Both the position numbers and the translations under genes were made by a program. From Terriglobia bacterium (GTDB taxonomy: Bacteria > Acidobacteriota > Terriglobia > Bryobacterales > Bryobacteraceae): DNA of 64,000 bases. The notes under the pieces are model-generated. The model was not told the DNA's origin. It saw nothing but the letters and a program-made list of their open reading frames with translations, and did no database searches. Positions 61,702 to 64,000 of this stretch are shown one piece after another. Positions within the stretch are counted from its first letter, which is position 1. Every line of letters starts with the position of its first letter. Where the stretch lies: contig JAIQFS010000020.1 of assembly GCA_020073145.1 (NCBI GenBank), positions 624 to 64,623 on the forward strand, given 5' to 3'.

Positions 61702-63030
61702 ATGTTCGTTGCTAAGAAATCCTTGCGGCGGCGGACCCTACTGAAGGGCATGGGCGCCACGGTGGCGCTGCCTTTGCTGGATTCGATGCTTCCCGCGTTT
61801 ACTCCGCTGGCGCGGGCGGCCGCCAACCCGCCGCGCCGTTTCGGAATCTCCTATTTCCCGAACGGCGCCATTATGCAGCAGTTCACGCCGGCGGCCGCCG
61901 GTCCCGGATTCGAATTCACGCCGATTCTGAAACCGCTCGAACCCTTCAAAGAATCACTCGTGGTGCTGACCAACCTGACTCGCTCGCACCCCGGCAGCCA
62001 GGTGGGCGATCACGCCGTCAGCGCCGCCGGATTCCTGACGGGAGTCTGGCCGAAGCGAACCGAGGGTGAAGACGTTCTGGCGAATACCACGATCGACCAG
62101 GTGGTGGTGCAACAGATCGGCCAGGATACGCCTCTGCCGTCGCTCGAATTGGCCACCGAGGACTTTACCGGATATGTGGGCGGCTGCTCTCCGGGCTTCA
62201 GTTGCGCTTACATGAACACGCTCTGCTGGAGCACGCCCGGCACGCCGCTTCCCATGGAGACCAATCCCCGCGCGGCGTTTGAGCGGATTTTTGGAGAAGC
62301 CGGCACGGCGGCGGAGCGGCTCGCGCGCACCCGCAAGCAGCAGAGCATTCTCGACTCGGTGTCGGAAGACGCCCGCGATCTGGAACGCGGCCTGGGTGCC
62401 CGTGACCGTGCCCGGCTCAGCGACTATCTCGACAACGTCCGCGAGATCGAGCGGCGAATCCAGCGGGCCGAAGCCCGCAACCGGTCTGACGCGGCGACGC
62501 TGGACGCGCCCGTCGGCGTGCCCGATACCTTCGACGAGCATGTGGGGCTGATGTTCGACCTGGTGGCGGCGGCGTTCCAGGCGGACGTAACGCGCGTCTT
62601 CACCTTCATGATGTCGCGCGAACTCAGCCAGCGAACCTATCCGCAGATCGGGATTACCGAGCAGCATCACACCATCTCGCACCATCAGAACAACCCGGAG
62701 AAGATGGCGAAGGTGGTTCGCATCAACACGTACTACGCCCAGCTCTACGCCAAATTCCTGGACAAACTGCGGTCCACGAAAGATGGCGACGGGTCGCTGC
62801 TCGACCACTCACTGCTCTTCTACGGCGCCGGCATGGGCGACTCCAATTCGCATGCCAGCGATCCGCTGCCGATTGTGGCCGCCGGCGGCGGCGTGGGCCA
62901 GGGTCATCGTCACGTCAAGGTGGCTACGCGCACGCCGGTCGGCGATCTTTGGATGGCCGTGGCGGAGAAATTCGGTAAGCCAATGGATCGGTTCGGCGAC
63001 GGCACGGAAGCGCTTCATGGCCTCTTTTAG
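61702..63030 (+). CDS. DUF1552 protein with Tat signal
   Basis: A 442-residue exported protein. The N-terminus SLRRRTLLKGMGATVALPLLDS is a twin-arginine signal; the domain DUF1552 runs from about residue 45 (RRFGISYFPNGAIMQQFTP) to the end, with conserved QVGDHAVSAAGFLTG, DNVREIERRI, EQHHTISHH and GAGMGDSNSH motifs. Histidines and acidic residues in EQHHTISHH suggest a metal centre. It shares 30 bp of spacing with the DUF1592 gene and overlaps the ankyrin gene by 14 bp. It is usually found beside DUF1592 proteins. Confidence 0.92.
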   Translation: MFVAKKSLRRRTLLKGMGATVALPLLDSMLPAFTPLARAAANPPRRFGISYFPNGAIMQQFTPAAAGPGFEFTPILKPLEPFKESLVVLTNLTRSHPGSQVGDHAVSAAGFLTGVWPKRTEGEDVLANTTIDQVVVQQIGQDTPLPSLELATEDFTGYVGGCSPGFSCAYMNTLCWSTPGTPLPMETNPRAAFERIFGEAGTAAERLARTRKQQSILDSVSEDARDLERGLGARDRARLSDYLDNVREIERRIQRAEARNRSDAATLDAPVGVPDTFDEHVGLMFDLVAAAFQADVTRVFTFMMSRELSQRTYPQIGITEQHHTISHHQNNPEKMAKVVRINTYYAQLYAKFLDKLRSTKDGDGSLLDHSLLFYGAGMGDSNSHASDPLPIVAAGGGVGQGHRHVKVATRTPVGDLWMAVAEKFGKPMDRFGDGTEALHGLF

Positions 63031-64000
63031 AAAGCCCGGCCGGGCGGGCCACCGGCTGTTGCTGATCGTGCTGCTGCTGTTGACCCTGATGAGCGCCGGC
63101 GGAAGCCAAGGGCGGCTGGTCGATGCCGTCAAGTCGGGAGACCGTCAGGCCGTGCGGGCTCTGTTGAAAGATCGGGCCGGCGTGAACGTTCCTGAAGCCG
63201 ATGGCACCACCGCGCTGCAGTGGGCCGTGCGCGCCGACGATCTCGATATGGCGCGGCTGCTGCTCGGCGCGGGCGCCAACCCCAATACTCCCAACCGCAA
63301 CGGCGTCACGCCGCTTTCGCTTGGGGCCACCAACCGCAACCGGGCGATGGTGGAAGTGCTGCTCAAGGCCGGCGCGGATCCCAAAGCGAAACTGCCCGGA
63401 GGCCAGACCATCCTGATGACCGCCGCGCACACCGGGAATCCGGATGTGGTGCGGCTGCTGCTGGCCCGTGGCGTCGATGTGAACGCGCGCGAGGACAACT
63501 ATGGCGAGACTGCGTTGATGGGGGCGGCCACGGAGAATCATCCGGACGCGGCCCGTTTGCTGATCGAGCATGGCGCGGAGATCAACGCCCGGTCGAAAGC
63601 GCTGGATTATTCCAAAGACCGCTTCGGCCTGGAAGGCGTGCTGACCATTCTGCCGCACGGCAGTTGGACGGCGCTGATGTACGCGGCCCGGCAGGGCTCG
63701 GTGGGCGTCGCCCGCGTGTTGGCCGACGCGCGCGCCGATCTGAATTTGACCGATCCTGACGGCACCACCGCCCTGGTTCTGGCGATCATCAACTCCCACC
63801 ACGATACGGCCGCCTTGCTGGTCGAGAAAGGCGCCGATCCCAACATTGGCGATTCCACAGGAATGGCGGCCCTCTATGCCGCGGTGGATGAGAAGACGCT
63901 GGGTGAAGTCTATGGCCGGCCGGCGCGGCAGTTTTCCGACGAGCGCAGCGCCTTGGATTTGATCGGGCTGCTGCTCCAGCACGGAGCCAATCCCAACGCG
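63017..64000 (+). CDS. Exported ankyrin-repeat protein (3' end outside window)
   Basis: The frame is open from ATG 63017 to the last base, 328 codons, and continues outside. After a signal peptide (HRLLLIVLLLLTLMSAGGSQG) there are at least seven ankyrin repeats of about 33 residues: GTTALQWAVRADDLDMARLLLGAG, GVTPLSLGATNRNRAMVEVLL, GQTILMTAAHTGNPDVVRLLL and so on. The last complete part reads LLLQHGANPNA. It overlaps the DUF1552 gene by 14 bp, so translation is coupled. Periplasmic ankyrin proteins bind partners or stabilise complexes; the association with the DUF1592/DUF1552 pair suggests a scaffold role. Confidence 0.88.
   Translation, partial: MASFRKPGRAGHRLLLIVLLLLTLMSAGGSQGRLVDAVKSGDRQAVRALLKDRAGVNVPEADGTTALQWAVRADDLDMARLLLGAGANPNTPNRNGVTPLSLGATNRNRAMVEVLLKAGADPKAKLPGGQTILMTAAHTGNPDVVRLLLARGVDVNAREDNYGETALMGAATENHPDAARLLIEHGAEINARSKALDYSKDRFGLEGVLTILPHGSWTALMYAARQGSVGVARVLADARADLNLTDPDGTTALVLAIINSHHDTAALLVEKGADPNIGDSTGMAALYAAVDEKTLGEVYGRPARQFSDERSALDLIGLLLQHGANPNA

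Overview
The window is about 64 kb of GC-rich DNA that looks chromosomal and most resembles an acidobacterium of the Bryobacterales/Solibacter type. The grounds are family-level: a DUF1592 cytochrome / DUF1552 Tat protein / ankyrin triad, a secreted carboxypeptidase-regulatory-like protein, an Hfq-like protein with an N-terminal extension, and several tiny proteins of a style I associate with this group. The assignment is inference from gene content, not a database result. No rRNA, tRNA, insertion sequence, prophage or CRISPR array was recognised.

Layout. (1) 1-11962: a tightly packed complex I operon, the tail of nuoC and then nuoD-E-F-G-H-J-K-L-M-N, with no nuoI between nuoH and nuoJ. (2) 12075-24667: housekeeping and regulatory genes, including an EAL-HDOD protein, two TPR proteins (the second lies at 57 kb), a PduO-type cobalamin adenosyltransferase, a fusion of a cytidylate-kinase-like and a nuclease-like domain coupled to hpt, a degenerate receiver protein, an SH3-type lipoprotein, an Hfq-like protein, a thioesterase and a MidA-type methyltransferase. 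(3) 24702-29979: a 20-residue lysine-rich peptide gene with its own terminator, a CPA2 antiporter, a LeuA-family synthase coupled to an FAH-family hydrolase, and a TauE/DUF1634 pair that overlaps the hydrolase gene antisense.

(4) 30284-50595 is the most striking part: a 20 kb electron-transfer locus. It opens with a NarL-type two-component pair and a Crp/Fnr regulator. The plus strand then carries a Cyc2-like fused monoheme cytochrome-porin, a type-1 copper protein, an FAD/Fe-S oxidoreductase of the GltD type, a Rieske protein, a split cytochrome b (b6 plus subunit IV), an octaheme cytochrome, a monoheme Ig-like lipoprotein, an unknown secreted protein and a CtaA-like membrane protein. Converging on it from the minus strand is an MtrC-MtrA-MtrB operon (decaheme surface cytochrome, decaheme periplasmic cytochrome, outer-membrane barrel) ending in a tetraheme cytochrome. 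Read together, these genes could carry electrons across the outer membrane, through the periplasm and into or out of the quinone and NAD(P)H pools. The direction of flow and the substrate cannot be read from sequence.

(5) 50870-58625: a MarR-ClC-DUF488 operon under a perfect 23 bp palindrome, a second NarL-type two-component pair, small proteins, ssb and a TPR lipoprotein-like gene. (6) 58803-64000: a small membrane protein, then the DUF1592-DUF1552-ankyrin triad; the ankyrin gene runs off the end of the window.
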